Source: Amblyomma americanum
Lineage: Eukaryota; Arthropoda; Arachnida; Ixodida; Ixodidae
Direction: 5' to 3'
DNA: 64,000 nt
NCBI RefSeq assembly: GCF_052857255.1
Contig: NC_135504.1
Span: forward strand, 143,556,121 to 143,620,120
Positions within the stretch are counted from its first letter, which is position 1, and each line of letters begins with the position of its first letter. Positions 1-14,200 of this stretch are shown here, in pieces. Made by a program: the position numbers and the translations under genes. The notes beneath the pieces were generated by a model, which searched no databases, was not told the origin of the DNA, and saw only the letters and a program-made list of their open reading frames with translations.

Positions 1-1272
1 TTACGCGCAGTTCTGAGAGAAAAAGTTTACACCTTTCTCTCGTCTATATTCGACGACTTGTAAAATCGATGCTCGTGAATCTTGCTAGTTTTGACCTAAA
101 ACGATGTTTGCCGTTGTTTTGAGCCGGAATACAAGTTTTCGCGCAGTTCTGAGAGAAAAAGTTTACACCTTTCTCTCGTGTACTTTTCGACGATTTGTAA
201 AATCCATGCTCGTGAATCTTGCTAGATTTGATTTAAAACGATGAATCCCGTTGTTTTGAGCCGGAATACAAGTTTTCGCGCAGTTCTGAGAGAAAAAGTT
301 TACACCTTTCTCTCGTCTACTATTCGACGACTTGTAAAATCGATGCTCGTGAATCTTGCTAGTTTCAATCTAAAACGACGTATCCCGTTGTTTTGAGCCG
401 GAATACAAGTTTTCGTGCAGTTCTGGGAGAAAAAGTTTACACCTTTCTCTCGTCTACTCTTCGACGACTTGTAAAATTGATGCTCGAGAATCTTGCTGAT
501 TTTGATGTAAAACGATGTATCCCGTTGTTTTGAGCCGGAATACAAGTTTTCGCGCAGTTCTGAGAGAAAACGTTTACACCTTTCTATCGTCTACTCTTCG
601 ACGACTTGTAATATCGATGCTCGTGAATCTTGCTAGTTTCGATCTAAAACGATGTAACCCGTTGTTTTGAGCAGGAATACAAGTTTTCGCGCAGTTCTGA
701 GAGAAAAAGTTTACACCTTTCTCTCGTCTACTCTTCGAAGACTTGTAAAATCGATGCTCGTGAATCTTGCTACTTTCGATCTAAAACAATGTATCCCGTT
801 GTTTTGAGCCGGTATACAAGTTTTCGTGCAGTTCTGAGAGAAAACGTTTACACCTTTTCTCGTCTACTCTTCGACGACTTGTAAAATCGAAGCTCGTGAA
901 CCTTGCAAGTTTCGATCTAAAACGATGTATCCCGTTCTTTTGAGCCGGAATACAAGTTTTCGCGCAGTTCTGAGAGAAAAAGTTTACACATTTCTCTCGT
1001 TTACTCTTCGACGACTTGTAATATCGATGCTCGTGAATCTTGCTAGTTTCGATCTAAAACGATGTAACCCGTTGTTTTGAGCCGGAAAACACGTTTACGC
1101 GCAGTTCTGAGAGAAAAAAGTTTACACCTTTCTCTCGTCTATATTCGACGACTTGTAAAATCGATGCTCGTGAATCTTGCTAGTTTCGACCTAAAACGAT
1201 GTTTGCCGTTGTTTTGAGCCGGAATACAAGTTTTCGCGCAGTTCTGAGAGAAAAAGTTTACACCTTTTTCTC

Positions 1273-4200
1273 GTGTACTTTTCTACGATTTGTAAAATCC
1301 ATGCTCGTGAATCTTGCTAGATTTGGTTTAAAACGATGAATCCCGTTGTTTTGAGCCGGAATACAAGTTTTCGCGCAGTTCTGAGAGAAAAAGTTTACAC
1401 CTTTCTCTCGTCTACTATTCGACGACTTGTAAAATCGATGCTCGTGAATCTTGCTAGTTTCAATCTAAAACGACGTATCCCGTTGTTTTGAGCCGGAATA
1501 CAAGTTTTCGTGCAGTTCTGGGAGAAAAAGTTTACACCTTTCTCTCGTCTACTCTTCGACGACTTGTAAAATTGATGCTCGAGAATCTTGCTGATTTTGA
1601 TCTAAAACGATGTATCCCGTTGTTTTGAGCCGGAATACAAGTTTTCGCGCAGTTCTTAGAGAAAACGTTTACACCTTTCTATCGTCTACTCTTCGACGAC
1701 TTGTTATATCGATGCTCGTGAATCTTGCTAGTTTCAATCTAAAACGATGTAACCCGTTGTTTTGAGCCGGAATACAAGTTTTCGCGCAGTTCTGAGAGAA
1801 AAAGTTTACACCTTTCTCTCATCTACTCTTCGACGACTTGTAAAATCGATGCTCGTGAATCTTGCTAGTTTCAATCTAAAACGACGTATCCAGTTGTTTT
1901 CAGCCGGAATACAAGTTTTCGCGCAGTTCTGAGAGAAAAAGTTTACACCTTTTTCTCGTCTATATTCGACGACTTGTAAAATCGATGTTCGTGAATCTTG
2001 CTAGTTTCGACCTGAAACGATGTATCCCGTTGTTTTGAGCCGGAATACAAGTTTTCGCGCAGTTCTGAGAGAAAAAGTTTACACCTTTCTCTCGTGTACT
2101 CTTCGACGACCTGTAAAATCGATGCTCGTGAATCTTGCTAGTTTCGATCTAAATCGATGAATCCCATTGTTTTGAGCCGGAATACAAGTTTTCGCGCAGT
2201 TATGAGAGAAAAAGCTTACACCTTTCTCTCGTCTACTCTTCGACGACTTGTAAAATTGATGCTCGTGAATCTTGCAAGTTTCGATCTAAAACGATGTAAC
2301 CCGTTGTTTTGAGCAGGAATACAAGTTTTCGCGAGGTTCTGAGAGAAAAAGTTTACACCTTTCTCTCTTCTACTCTTCGACGACTTGTAAAATCGATGCT
2401 CGTGAATCTTGCTGGTTTCGATCTAAAACGATGTATCCCGTTGTTTTGAGCCGGAATAGAAGTTTTCGCGCAGTTCTGAGAGAAAACGTTTACACCTTTC
2501 TCTCGTCTACTCTTCGACAACTTGTAAAATTGATGCTATTGAATCTTGCTAGTTTCGATCTAAAACGATGTATCCCGTTATTTTGAGCCGGAAAACAAGT
2601 TTTCGTGCAGTTCTGAGAGAAAAAGTTTACATCTTTCTCTCGTGTACTCTTCGACGACTTGTAAAATCAATGCTCGTGAATCTTGCTAGTTTCGATCTAC
2701 AACGATGTATCCCGTTGTTTTGAGCTGGAATAGAAGTTTTCGCGCAGTTCTGAGAGAAAAAGTTTACACCTTTTTCTCGTCTACTATTCGACGACTTGTA
2801 AAATTGATGCTCGTGAATCTTGCAAGTTTCGATCTAAAACGATGTATCCCGTTCTTTTGAGCCGGAATACAAATTTTCGCGCAGTTCTGAAAGAAAACGT
2901 TTACACCTTTCTCTCGTGTACTCTTCGACGACGTGTAAAATCGATGCTTGTGAATCTTGCTAGTTTCGATCTAAAACGATGTAACCCGTTGTTTCGAGCC
3001 GGAATACAAGTTTTCGCGCAGTTCTGAGAGAAAAAGTTTACACCTTTCTCTCGTGTACTCTTCGACGACTTGTAATATCGATGCTCGTGAATCTTGCTAG
3101 TTTCGACCTAAAACGATGTAACCCGTTGTTCTGAGCCAGAATACAAGTTTTGGCGCAGTTCTGAGAGAAAAAGTTTACACCTTTCTCTCGTGTACTCTTC
3201 GACGACTTGTAAAATCGATGCTATTGAATCTTGCTAGTTTCGATCTAAAACGATGTATCCCGTTGTTTTGAGCCGGAATACAAGTTTTCGTGCAGTTCTG
3301 AGAAAACGTTTACACCTTTCTCTCGTCTACTCTTCGACGACTTGTAAAATCGATGCTCGTGAACCTTGCAAGTTTCGATCTAAAACGATGTATCCCGTTC
3401 TTTTGAGCCGGAATACAAGTTTTCGCGCAGTTCTGAGAGAAAAAGTTTACACATTTCTCTCGTCTACTCTTCGACGACTTGTAATATCGATGCTCGTGAA
3501 TCTTGCTAGTTTCGATCTAAAACGATGTAACCCGTTGTTTTGAGCCGGAAAACACGTTTACGCGCAGTTCTGAGAGAAAAAGTTTACACCTTTCTCTCGT
3601 CTATATTCGACGACTTGTAAAATCGATGCTCGTGAATCTTGCTAGTTTCGACCTAAAACGATGTTTGCCGTTGTTTTGAGCCGGAATACAAGTTTTTGCG
3701 CAGTTCTGAGAGAAAAAGTTTACACCTTTCTCTCGTGTACTTTTCGACGATTTCTAAAATCCATGCTCGTGAATCTTGCTAGATTTGATTTAAAACGATG
3801 AATCCCGTTGTTTTGAGCCGGAATACAAGTTTTCGCGCAGTTCTGAGAGAAAAAGTTTACACCTTTCTCTCGTCTACTATTCGACGACTTGTAAAATCGA
3901 TGCTCGTGAATCTTGCTAGTTTCAATCTAAAACGACGTATCCCGTTGTTTTGAGCCGGAATACAAGTTTTCGTGCAGTTCTGGGAGAAAAAGTTTACACC
4001 TTTCTCTCGTCTACTCTTCGACGACTTGTAAAATTGATGCTCGAGAATCTTGCTGATTTTGATCTAAAACGATGTATCCTGTTGTTTTGAGCCGGAATAC
4101 AAGTTTTCGCGCAGTTCTGAGAGAAAACGTTTACACCTTTCTATCGTCTACTCTTCGACGACTTGTAATATCGATGCTCGTGAATCTTGCTAGTTTCGAT

Positions 4201-7200
4201 CTAAAACGATGTAACCCGTTGTTTTGAGCCGGAATACAAGTTTTCGCGCAGTTCTGAGAGAAAAAGTTTACACCTTTCTCTCGTCTACTCTTCGAAGACT
4301 TGTAAAATCGATGCTCGTGAATCTTGCTACTTTCGATCTAAAACAATGTATCCCGTTGTTTTGAGCCGGAATACAAGTTTTCGTGCAGTTCTGAGAGAAA
4401 ACGTTTACACCTTTCTCTCGTCTACTCTTCGACGACTTGTAAAATCGATGCTCGTGAACCTTGCAAGTTTCGATCTAAAACGATGTATCCCGTTCTTTTG
4501 AGCCGGAATACAAGTTTTCGCGCAGTTCTGAGAGAAAAAGTTTACACATTTCTCTCGTCTACTCTTCGACGACTTGTAATATCGATGCTCGTGAATCTTG
4601 CTAGTTTCGATCTAAAACGATGTAACCCGTTGTTTTGAGCCGGAAAACACGTTTACGCGCAGTTCTGAGAGAAAAAAGTTTACACCTTTCTCTCGTCTAT
4701 ATTCGACGACTTGTAAAATCGATGCTCGTGAATCTTGCTAGTTTCGACCTAAAACGATGTTTGCCGTTGTTTTGAGCCGGAATACAAGTTTTCGCGCAGT
4801 TCTGAGAGAAAAAGTTTACACCTTTCTCTCGTGTACTTTTCGACGATTTGTAAAACCCATGCTCGTGAATCTTGCTAGATTTGATTTAAAACGATGAATC
4901 CCGTTGTTTTGAGCCGGAATACAAGTTTTCGCGCAGTTCTGAGAGAAAAAGTTTACACCTTTCTCTCGTCTACTATTCGACGACTTGTAAAATCGATGCT
5001 CGTGAATCTTGCTAGTTTCAATCTAAAACGACGTATCCCGTTGTTTTGAGCCGGAATACAAGTTTTCGTGCAGTTCTGAGAGAAAAAGTTTACACCTTTC
5101 TCTCGTGTACTTTTCTACGATTTGTCAAATCCATGCTCGTGAATCTTGCTAGATTTGGTTTAAAACGATGAATCCCGTTGTTTTGAGCCGGAATACAAGT
5201 TTTCGCGCAGTTCTGAGAGAAAAAGTTTACACCTTTCTCTCGTCTACTATTCGACGACTTGTAAAATCGATGCTCGTGAATCTTGCTAGTTTCAATCTAA
5301 AACGACGTATCCCGTTGTTTTGAGCCGGAATACAAGTTTTCGTGCAGTTCTGGGAGAAAAAGTTTACACCTTTCTCTCGTCTACTCTTCGACGACTTGTA
5401 AAATTGATGCTCGAGAATCTTGCTGATTTTGATCTAAAACGATGTATCCCGTTGTTTTGAGCCGGAATACAAGTTTTCGCGCAGTTCTGAGAGAAAACGT
5501 TTACACCTTTCTATCGTCTACTCTTCGACGACTTGTTATATCGATGCTCGTGAATCTTGCTAGTTTCAATCTAAAACGATGTAACCCGTTGTTTTGAGCC
5601 GGAATACAAGTTTTCGCGCAGTTCTGAGAGAAAAAGTTTACACCTTTCTCTCATCTACTCTTCGACGACTTGTAAAATCGATGCTCGTGAATCATGCTAG
5701 TTTCAATCTAAAACGACGTATCCAGTTGTTTTCAGCCGGAATACAAGTTTTCGCGCAGTTCTGAGAGAAAAAGTTTACACCTTTTTCTCGTCTATATTCG
5801 ACGACTTGTAAAATCGATGTTCGTGAATCTTGCTAGTTTCGACCTGAAACGATGTATCCCGTTGTTTTGAGCCGGAATACAAGTTTTCGCGCAGTTCTGA
5901 GAGAAAAAGTTTACACCTTTCTCTCGTGTACTCTTCGACGACCTGTAAAATCGATGCTCGTGAATCTTGCTAGTTTCGATCTAAATCGATGAATCCCATT
6001 GTTTTGAGCCGGAATACAAGTTTTCGCGCAGTTATGAGAGAAAAAGCTTACACCTTTCTCTCGTCTACTCTTCGACGACTTGTAAAATTGATGCTCGTGA
6101 ATCTTGCAAGTTTCGATCTAAAACGATGTAACCCGGTGTTTTGAGCAGGAATACAAGTTTTCGCAAGGTTCTGAGAGAAAAAGTTTACACCTTTCTCTCT
6201 TCTACTCTTCGACGACTTGTAAAATCGATGCTCGTGAATCTTGCTGGTTTCGATCTAAAACGATGTATCCCGTTGTTTTGAGCCGGAATAGAAGTTTTCG
6301 CGCAGTTCTGAGAGAAAACGTTTACACCTTTCTCTCGTCTACTCTTCGACAACTTGTAAAATTGATGCTATTGAATCTTGCTAGTTTCGATCTAAAACGA
6401 TGTATCCCGTTATTTTGAGCCGGAAAACAAGTTTTCGTGCAGTTCTGAGAGAAAAAGTTTACATCTTTCTCTCGTGTACTCTTCGACGACTTGTAAAATC
6501 AATGCTCGTGAATCTTGCTAGTTTCGATCTACAACGATGTATCCCGTTGTTTTGAGCTGGAATAGAAGTTTTCGCGCAGTTCTGAGAGAAAAAGTTTACA
6601 CCTTTTTCTCGTCTACTATTCGACGACTTGTAAAATTGATGCTCGTGAATCTTGCAAGTTTCGATCTAAAACGATGTATCCCGTTCTTTTGAGCCGGAAT
6701 ACAAATTTTCGCGCAGTTCTGAAAGAAAACGTTTACACCTTTCTCTCGTGTACTCTTCGACGACGTGTAAAATCGATGCTTGTGAATCTTGCTAGTTTCG
6801 ATCTAAAACGATGTAACCCGTTGTTTCGAGCCGGAATACAAGTTTTCGCGCAGTTCTGAGAGAAAAAGTTTACACCTTTCTCTCGTGTACTCTTCGACGA
6901 CTTGTAATATCGATGCTCGTGAATCTTGCTAGTTTCGACCTAAAACGATGTAACCCGTTGTTCTGAGCCAGAATACAAGTTTTGGCGCAGTTCTGAGAGA
7001 AAAAGTTTACACCTTTCTCTCGTGTACTCTTCGACGACTTGTAAAATTGATGCTATTGAATCTTGCTAGTTTCGATCTAAAACGATGTATCCCGTTGTTT
7101 TGAGCCGGAATACAAGTTTTCGTGCAGTTCTGAGAAAACGTTTACACCTTTCTCTCGTCTACTCTTCGACGACTTGTAAAATCGATGCTCGTGAACCTTG

Positions 7201-8936
7201 CAAGTTTCGATCTAAAACGATGTATCCCGTTCTTTTGAGCCGGAATACAAGTTTTCGCGCAGTTCTGAGAGAAAAAGTTTACACATTTCTCTCGTCTACT
7301 CTTCGACGACTTGTAATATCGATGCTCGTGAATCTTGCTAGTTTCGATCTAAAACGATGTAACCCGTTGTTTTGAGCCGGAAAACACGTTTACGCGCAGT
7401 TCTGAGAGAAAAAGTTTACACCTTTCTCTCGTCTATATTCGACGACTTGTAAAATCGATGCTCGTGAATCTTTCTAGTTTCGACCTAAAACGATGTTTGC
7501 CGTTGTTTTGAGCCGGAATACAAGTTTTCGCGCAGTTCTGAGAGAAAAAGTTTACACCTTTCTCTCGTGTACTTTTCGACGATTTGTAAAATCCATGCTC
7601 GTGAATCTTGCTAGATTTGATTTAAAACGATGAATCCCGTTGTTTTGAGCCGGAATACAAGTTTTCGCGCAGTTCTGAGAGAAAAAGTTTACACCTTTCT
7701 CTCGTCTACTATTCGACGACTTGTAAAATCGATGCTCGTGAATCTTGCTAGTTTCAATCTAAAACGACGTATCCCGTTGTTTTGAGCCGGAATACAAGTT
7801 TTCGTGCAGTTCTGGGAGAAAAAGTTTACACCTTTCTCTCGTCTACTCTTCGACGACTTGTAAAATTGATGCTCGAGAATCTTGCTGATTTTGATCTAAA
7901 ACGATGTATCCTGTTGTTTTGAGCCGGAATACAAGTTTTCGCGCAGTTCTGAGAGAAAACGTTTACACCTTTCTATCGTCTACTCTTCGACGACTTGTAA
8001 TATCGATGCTCGTGAATCTTGCTAGTTTCGATCTAAAACGATGTAACCCGTTGTTTTGAGCCGGAATACAAGTTTTCGCGCAGTTCTGAGAGAAAAAGTT
8101 TACACCTTTCTCTCGTCTACTCTTCGAAGACTTGTAAAATCGATGCTCGTGAATCTTGCTACTTTCGATCTAAAACAATGTATCCCGTTGTTTTGAGCCG
8201 GAATACAAGTTTTCGTGCAGTTCTGAGAGAAAACGTTTACACCTTTCTCTCGTCTACTCTTCGACGACTTGTAAAATCGATGCTCGTGAACCTTGCAAGT
8301 TTCGATCTAAAACGATGTATCCCGTTCTTTTGAGCCGGAATACAAGTTTTCGCGCAGTTCTGAGAGAAAAAGTTTACACATTTCTCTCGTCTACTCTTCG
8401 ACGACTTGTAATATCGATGCTCGTGAATCTTGCTAGTTTCGATCTAAAACGATGTAACCCGTTGTTTTGAGCCGGAAAACACGTTTACGCGCAGTTCTGA
8501 GAGAAAAAAGTTTACACCTTTCTCTCGTCTATATTCGACGACTTGTAAAATCGATGCTCGTGAATCTTGCTAGTTTCGACCTAAAACGATGTTTGCCGTT
8601 GTTTTGAGCCGGAATACAAGTTTTCGCGCAGTTCTGAGAGAAAAAGTTTACACCTTTCTCTCGTGTACTTTTCGACGATTTGTAAAATCCATGCTCGTGA
8701 ATCTTGCTAGATTTGATTTAAAACGATGAATCCCGTTGTTTTGAGCCGGAATACAAGTTTTCGCGCAGTTCTGAGAGAAAAAGTTTACACCTTTCTCTCG
8801 TCTACTATTCGACGACTTGTAAAATCGATGCTCGTGAATCTTGCTAGTTTCAATCTAAAACGACGTATCCCGTTGTTTTGAGCCGGAATACAAGTTTTCG
8901 TGCAGTTCTGAGAGAAAAAGTTTACACCTTTCTCTC
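1273..8936 (+). repeat. 3,832-bp tandem duplication of 28 monomers
   Basis: Positions 1273-5104 and 5105-8936 are two consecutive, nearly identical copies of a 28-monomer block. Shared private markers include the variant tttctacgat at about 1283 and 5115, and the 2-bp-deleted monomer (ctgagaaaacg) at about 3298 and 7130. Few differences were seen: aatcttgctag versus aatcatgctag near 1858/5690, cccgttg versus cccggtg near 2302/6134, and cgcgagg versus cgcaagg near 2334/6166. Upstream of about 1273 and downstream of about 8936 the alignment at this offset breaks. Boundaries are good to tens of bases because neighbouring monomers are alike. Confidence 0.85.
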
Positions 8937-10568
8937 GTCTACTCTTCGACGACTTGTAAAATCGATGCTCGTGAATCTTGCAAGTTTCGATCTAAAACGA
9001 TGTAACCCGTTGTTTTGAGCCGGAATACAAGTTTTCGCGCAGTTCTGAGAGAAAAAGTATCCACCTTTCTCTCGTGTACTCTTCGACGACTTGTAAAATC
9101 GATGCTCGTGTATCTTGCTAGTTTCGATCTAAAACGATGTATCCCGTTGTTATGAGCCGGAATACAAGTTTTCGCGCAGTTCTGAGAGAAAAAGTTTACA
9201 CCTTTCTCTCGTCTACTCTTCGAAGACTTGTGAAATCGATGCTATTGAATCTTGCTAGATTCGATCTAAAACGATGTATCCCGTTGTCTTGATCCGGAAT
9301 ACAAGTTTTCGCGCACTTCTGACAGAACAAGTTACACATTTCTCTCGTCTACTCTTCGACGACTTGTAGTATCGATGCTCGTGAATCTTGCTAGTTTCAA
9401 TCTAAAACGATGTAACCCATTGTTTTGAGCCGGAATACAAGTTTTCGCGCAGTTCTGAGAGAAAAAGTTTACACATTTCTCTCGTCTACTCTTCGACGAC
9501 TTGTAATATCGATGCTCGTGAATCTTGCTAGTTTCGATCTAAAACGATGTAACCCGTTGTTTTGAGCCGGAAAACACGTTTACGCGCAGTTCTGAGAGAA
9601 AAAAGTTTACACCTTTCTCTCGTCTATATTCGACGACTTGTAAAATCGATGCTCGTGAATCTTGCTAGTTTCGACCTAAAACGATGTTTGCCGTTGTTTT
9701 GAGCCGGAATACAAGTTTTCGCGCAGTTCTGAGAGAAAAAGTTTACACCTTTCTCTCGTGTACTTTTCGACGATTTGTAAAATCCATGCTCGTGAATCTT
9801 GCTAGATTTGATTTAAAACGATGAATCCCGTTGTTTTGAGCCGGAATACAAGTTTTCGCGCAGTTCTGAGAGAAAAAGTTTACACCTTTCTCTCGTCTAC
9901 TATTCGACGACTTGTAAAATCGATGCTCGTGAATCTTGCTAGTTTCAATCTAAAACGACGTATCCCGTTGTTTTGAGCCGGAATACAAGTTTTCGTGCAG
10001 TTCTGAGAGAAAAAGTTTACACCTTTCTCTCGTCTACTCTTCGACGACTTGTAAAATCGATGCTCGTGAATCTTGCAAGTTTCGATCTAAAACGATGTAA
10101 CCCGTTGTTTTGAGCCGGAATACAAGTTTTCGCGCAGTTCTGAGAGAAAAAGTATCCACCTTTCTCTCGTGTACTCTTCGACGACTTGTAAAATCGATGC
10201 TCGTGTATCTTGCTAGTTTCGATCTAAAACGATGTATCCCGTTGTTATGAGCCGGAATACAAGTTTTCGCGCAGTTCTGAGAGAAAAAGTTTACACCTTT
10301 CTCTCGTCTACTCTTCGAAGACTTGTGAAATCGATGCTATTGAATCTTGCTAGATTCGATCTAAAACGATGTATCCCGTTGTCTTGATCCGGAATACAAG
10401 TTTTCGCGCACTTCTGACAGAACAAGTTACACATTTCTCTCGTCTACTCTTCGACGACTTGTAGTATCGATGCTCGTGAATCTTGCTAGTTTCAATCTAA
10501 AACGATGTAACCCATTGTTTTGAGCCGGAATACAAGTTTTCGCGCAGTTCTGAGAGAAAAAGTTTACA
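8381..10568 (+). repeat. 1,094-bp (8-monomer) tandem duplication
   Basis: Copies at 8381-9474 and 9475-10568 match at an offset of 1,094 bp. Both contain the rare variants agtatccacc (about 9057 and 10151), gttatgagcc (about 9148 and 10242) and the 1-bp-shortened gaacaagttacac (about 9325 and 10419). The nominal 8 x 137 = 1096 is reduced by small indels. The block overlaps the right end of the 3.8-kb duplication, so the array was amplified in successive steps of different size. Confidence 0.8.
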
Positions 10569-11230
10569 CCTTTCTCTCGTGTACTCTTCGACGACTTGCA
10601 AAATCGATGCTCGTGAATCTTGCTAGTTTCGATCTAAAACGATGTATCCCGTTGTTCTGAGCCGGAATACAAGTTTTCGCGCAGTTCTGAGAGAAAAAGT
10701 TTACACTTTTCTCTCGTCTACTCTTCGACGACTCGCAAAATCGATGCTCGTGAATCTTGCTAGTTTCGATCTAAAACGACGTATCCCATTGTTTTGAGCC
10801 GGAATACAAGTTTTCGCGCAGTTCTGAGAGAAAACGTTTACACCTTTCTCTCGTGTACTCTTCGACGACTTGTAAAATCGATGTTATTGAATCTTGCTAG
10901 TTTCGATCTAAAACGATGTATCCCGTTGTTTTGAGCTGGAATACAAGTTTTCGTGCAGTTCTGAGAGAAAAAGTTTACACCTTTTTCTCGTCTATATTCG
11001 ACGACTTGTAAAATCGATGTTCGTGAATCTTGCTAGTTTCGACCTGAAACGATGTATCCCGTTGTTTTGAGCCGGAATACAAGTTTTCGCGCAGTTCTGA
11101 GAGAAAAAGTTTACACCTTTCTCTCGTGTACTCTTCGACGACCTGTAAAATCGATGCTCGTGAATCTTGCTAGTTTCGATCTAAATCGATGAATCCCATT
11201 GTTTTGAGCCGGAATACAAGTTTTCGCGCA

Positions 11231-14200
11231 GTTCTGAGAGAAAAAGTTTACACCTTTCTCTCTTCTACTCTTCGACGACTTGTAAAATCGATGCTCGTGA
11301 ATCTTGCTGGTTTCGATCTAAAACGATGTATCCCGTTGTTTTGAGCCGGAATAGAAGTTTTCGCGCAGTTCTGAGAGAAAACGTTTACACCTTTCTCTCG
11401 TCTACTCTTCGACAACTTGTAAAATTGATGCTATTGAATCTTGCTAGTTTCGATCTAAAACGATGTATCCCGTTATTTTGAGCCGGAAAACAAGTTTTCG
11501 TGCAGTTCTGAGAGAAAAAGTTTACATCTTTCTCTCGTGTACTCTTCGACGACTTGTAAAATCAATGCTCGTGAATCTTGCTAGTTTCGATCTACAACGA
11601 TGTATCCCGTTGTTTTGAGCTGGAATAGAAGTTTTCGCGCAGTTCTGAGAGAAAAAGTTTACACCTTTTTCTCGTCTACTATTCGACGACTTGTAAAATT
11701 GATGCTCGTGAATCTTGCAAGTTTCGATCTAAAACGATGTATCCCGTTCTTTTGAGCCGGAATACAAATTTTCGCGCAGTTCTGAAAGAAAACGTTTACA
11801 CCTTTCTCTCGTGTACTCTTCGACGACGTGTAAAATCGATGCTTGTGAATCTTGCTAGTTTCGATCTAAAACGATGTAACCCGTTGTTTCGAGCCGGAAT
11901 ACAAGTTTTCGCGCAGTTCTGAGAGAAAAAGTTTACACCTTTCTCTCGTGTACTCTTCGACGACTTGTAATATCGATGCTCGTGAATCTTGCTAGTTTCG
12001 ACCTAAAACGATGTAACCCGTTGTTCTGAGCCAGAATACAAGTTTTGGCGCAGTTCTGAGAGAAAAAGTTTACACCTTTCTCTCGTGTACTCTTCGACGA
12101 CTTGTAAAATTGATGCTATTGAATCTTGCTAGTTTCGATCTAAAACGATGTATCCCGTTGTTTTGAGCCGGAATACAAGTTTTCGTGCAGTTCTGAGAAA
12201 ACGTTTACACCTTTCTCTCGTCTACTCTTCGACGACTTGTAAAATCGATGCTCGTGAACCTTGCAAGTTTCGATCTAAAACGATGTATCCCGTTCTTTTG
12301 AGCCGGAATACAAGTTTTCGCGCAGTTCTGAGAGAAAAAGTTTACACATTTCTCTCGTCTACTCTTCGACGACTTGTAATATCGATGCTCGTGAATCTTG
12401 CTAGTTTCGATCTAAAACGATGTAACCCGTTGTTTTGAGCCGGAAAACACGTTTACGCGCAGTTCTGAGAGAAAAAGTTTACACCTTTCTCTCGTCTATA
12501 TTCGACGACTTGTAAAATCGATGCTCGTGAATCTTTCTAGTTTCGACCTAAAACGATGTTTGCCGTTGTTTTGAGCCGGAATACAAGTTTTCGCGCAGTT
12601 CTGAGAGAAAAAGTTTACACCTTTCTCTCGTGTACTTTTCGACGATTTGTAAAATCCATGCTCGTGAATCTTGCTAGATTTGATTTAAAACGATGAATCC
12701 CGTTGTTTTGAGCCGGAATACAAGTTTTCGCGCAGTTCTGAGAGAAAAAGTTTACACCTTTCTCTCGTCTACTATTCGACGACTTGTAAAATCGATGCTC
12801 GTGAATCTTGCTAGTTTCAATCTAAAACGACGTATCCCGTTGTTTTGAGCCGGAATACAAGTTTTCGTGCAGTTCTGGGAGAAAAAGTTTACACCTTTCT
12901 CTCGTCTACTCTTCGACGACTTGTAAAATTGATGCTCGAGAATCTTGCTGATTTTGATCTAAAACGATGTATCCTGTTGTTTTGAGCCGGAATACAAGTT
13001 TTCGCGCAGTTCTGAGAGAAAACGTTTACACCTTTCTATCGTCTACTCTTCGACGACTTGTAATATCGATGCTCGTGAATCTTGCTAGTTTCGATCTAAA
13101 ACGATGTAACCCGTTGTTTTGAGCCGGAATACAAGTTTTCGCGCAGTTCTGAGAGAAAAAGTTTACACCTTTCTCTCGTCTACTCTTCGAAGACTTGTAA
13201 AATCGATGCTCGTGAATCTTGCTACTTTCGATCTAAAACAATGTATCCCGTTGTTTTGAGCCGGAATACAAGTTTTCGTGCAGTTCTGAGAGAAAACGTT
13301 TACACCTTTCTCTCGTCTACTCTTCGACGACTTGTAAAATCGATGCTCGTGAACCTTGCAAGTTTCGATCTAAAACGATGTATCCCGTTCTTTTGAGCCG
13401 GAATACAAGTTTTCGCGCAGTTCTGAGAGAAAAAGTTTACACATTTCTCTCGTCTACTCTTCGACGACTTGTAATATCGATGCTCGTGAATCTTGCTAGT
13501 TTCGATCTAAAACGATGTAACCCGTTGTTTTGAGCCGGAAAACACGTTTACGCGCAGTTCTGAGAGAAAAAAGTTTACACCTTTCTCTCGTCTATATTCG
13601 ACGACTTGTAAAATCGATGCTCGTGAATCTTGCTAGTTTCGACCTAAAACGATGTTTGCCGTTGTTTTGAGCCGGAATACAAGTTTTCGCGCAGTTCTGA
13701 GAGAAAAAGTTTACACCTTTCTCTCGTGTACTTTTCGACGATTTGTAAAATCCATGCTCGTGAATCTTGCTAGATTTGATTTAAAACGATGAATCCCGTT
13801 GTTTTGAGCCGGAATACAAGTTTTCGCGCAGTTCTGAGAGAAAAAGTTTACACCTTTCTCTCGTCTACTATTCGACGACTTGTAAAATCGATGCTCGTGA
13901 ATCTTGCTAGTTTCAATCTAAAACGACGTATCCCGTTGTTTTGAGCCGGAATACAAGTTTTCGTGCAGTTCTGAGAGAAAAAGTTTACACCTTTCTCTCG
14001 TCTACTCTTCGACGACTTGTAAAATCGATGCTCGTGAATCTTGCAAGTTTCGATCTAAAACGATGTAACCCGTTGTTTTGAGCCGGAATACAAGTTTTCG
14101 CGCAGTTCTGAGAGAAAAAGTATCCACCTTTCTCTCGTGTACTCTTCGACGACTTGTAAAATCGATGCTCGTGTATCTTGCTAGTTTCGATCTAAAACGA

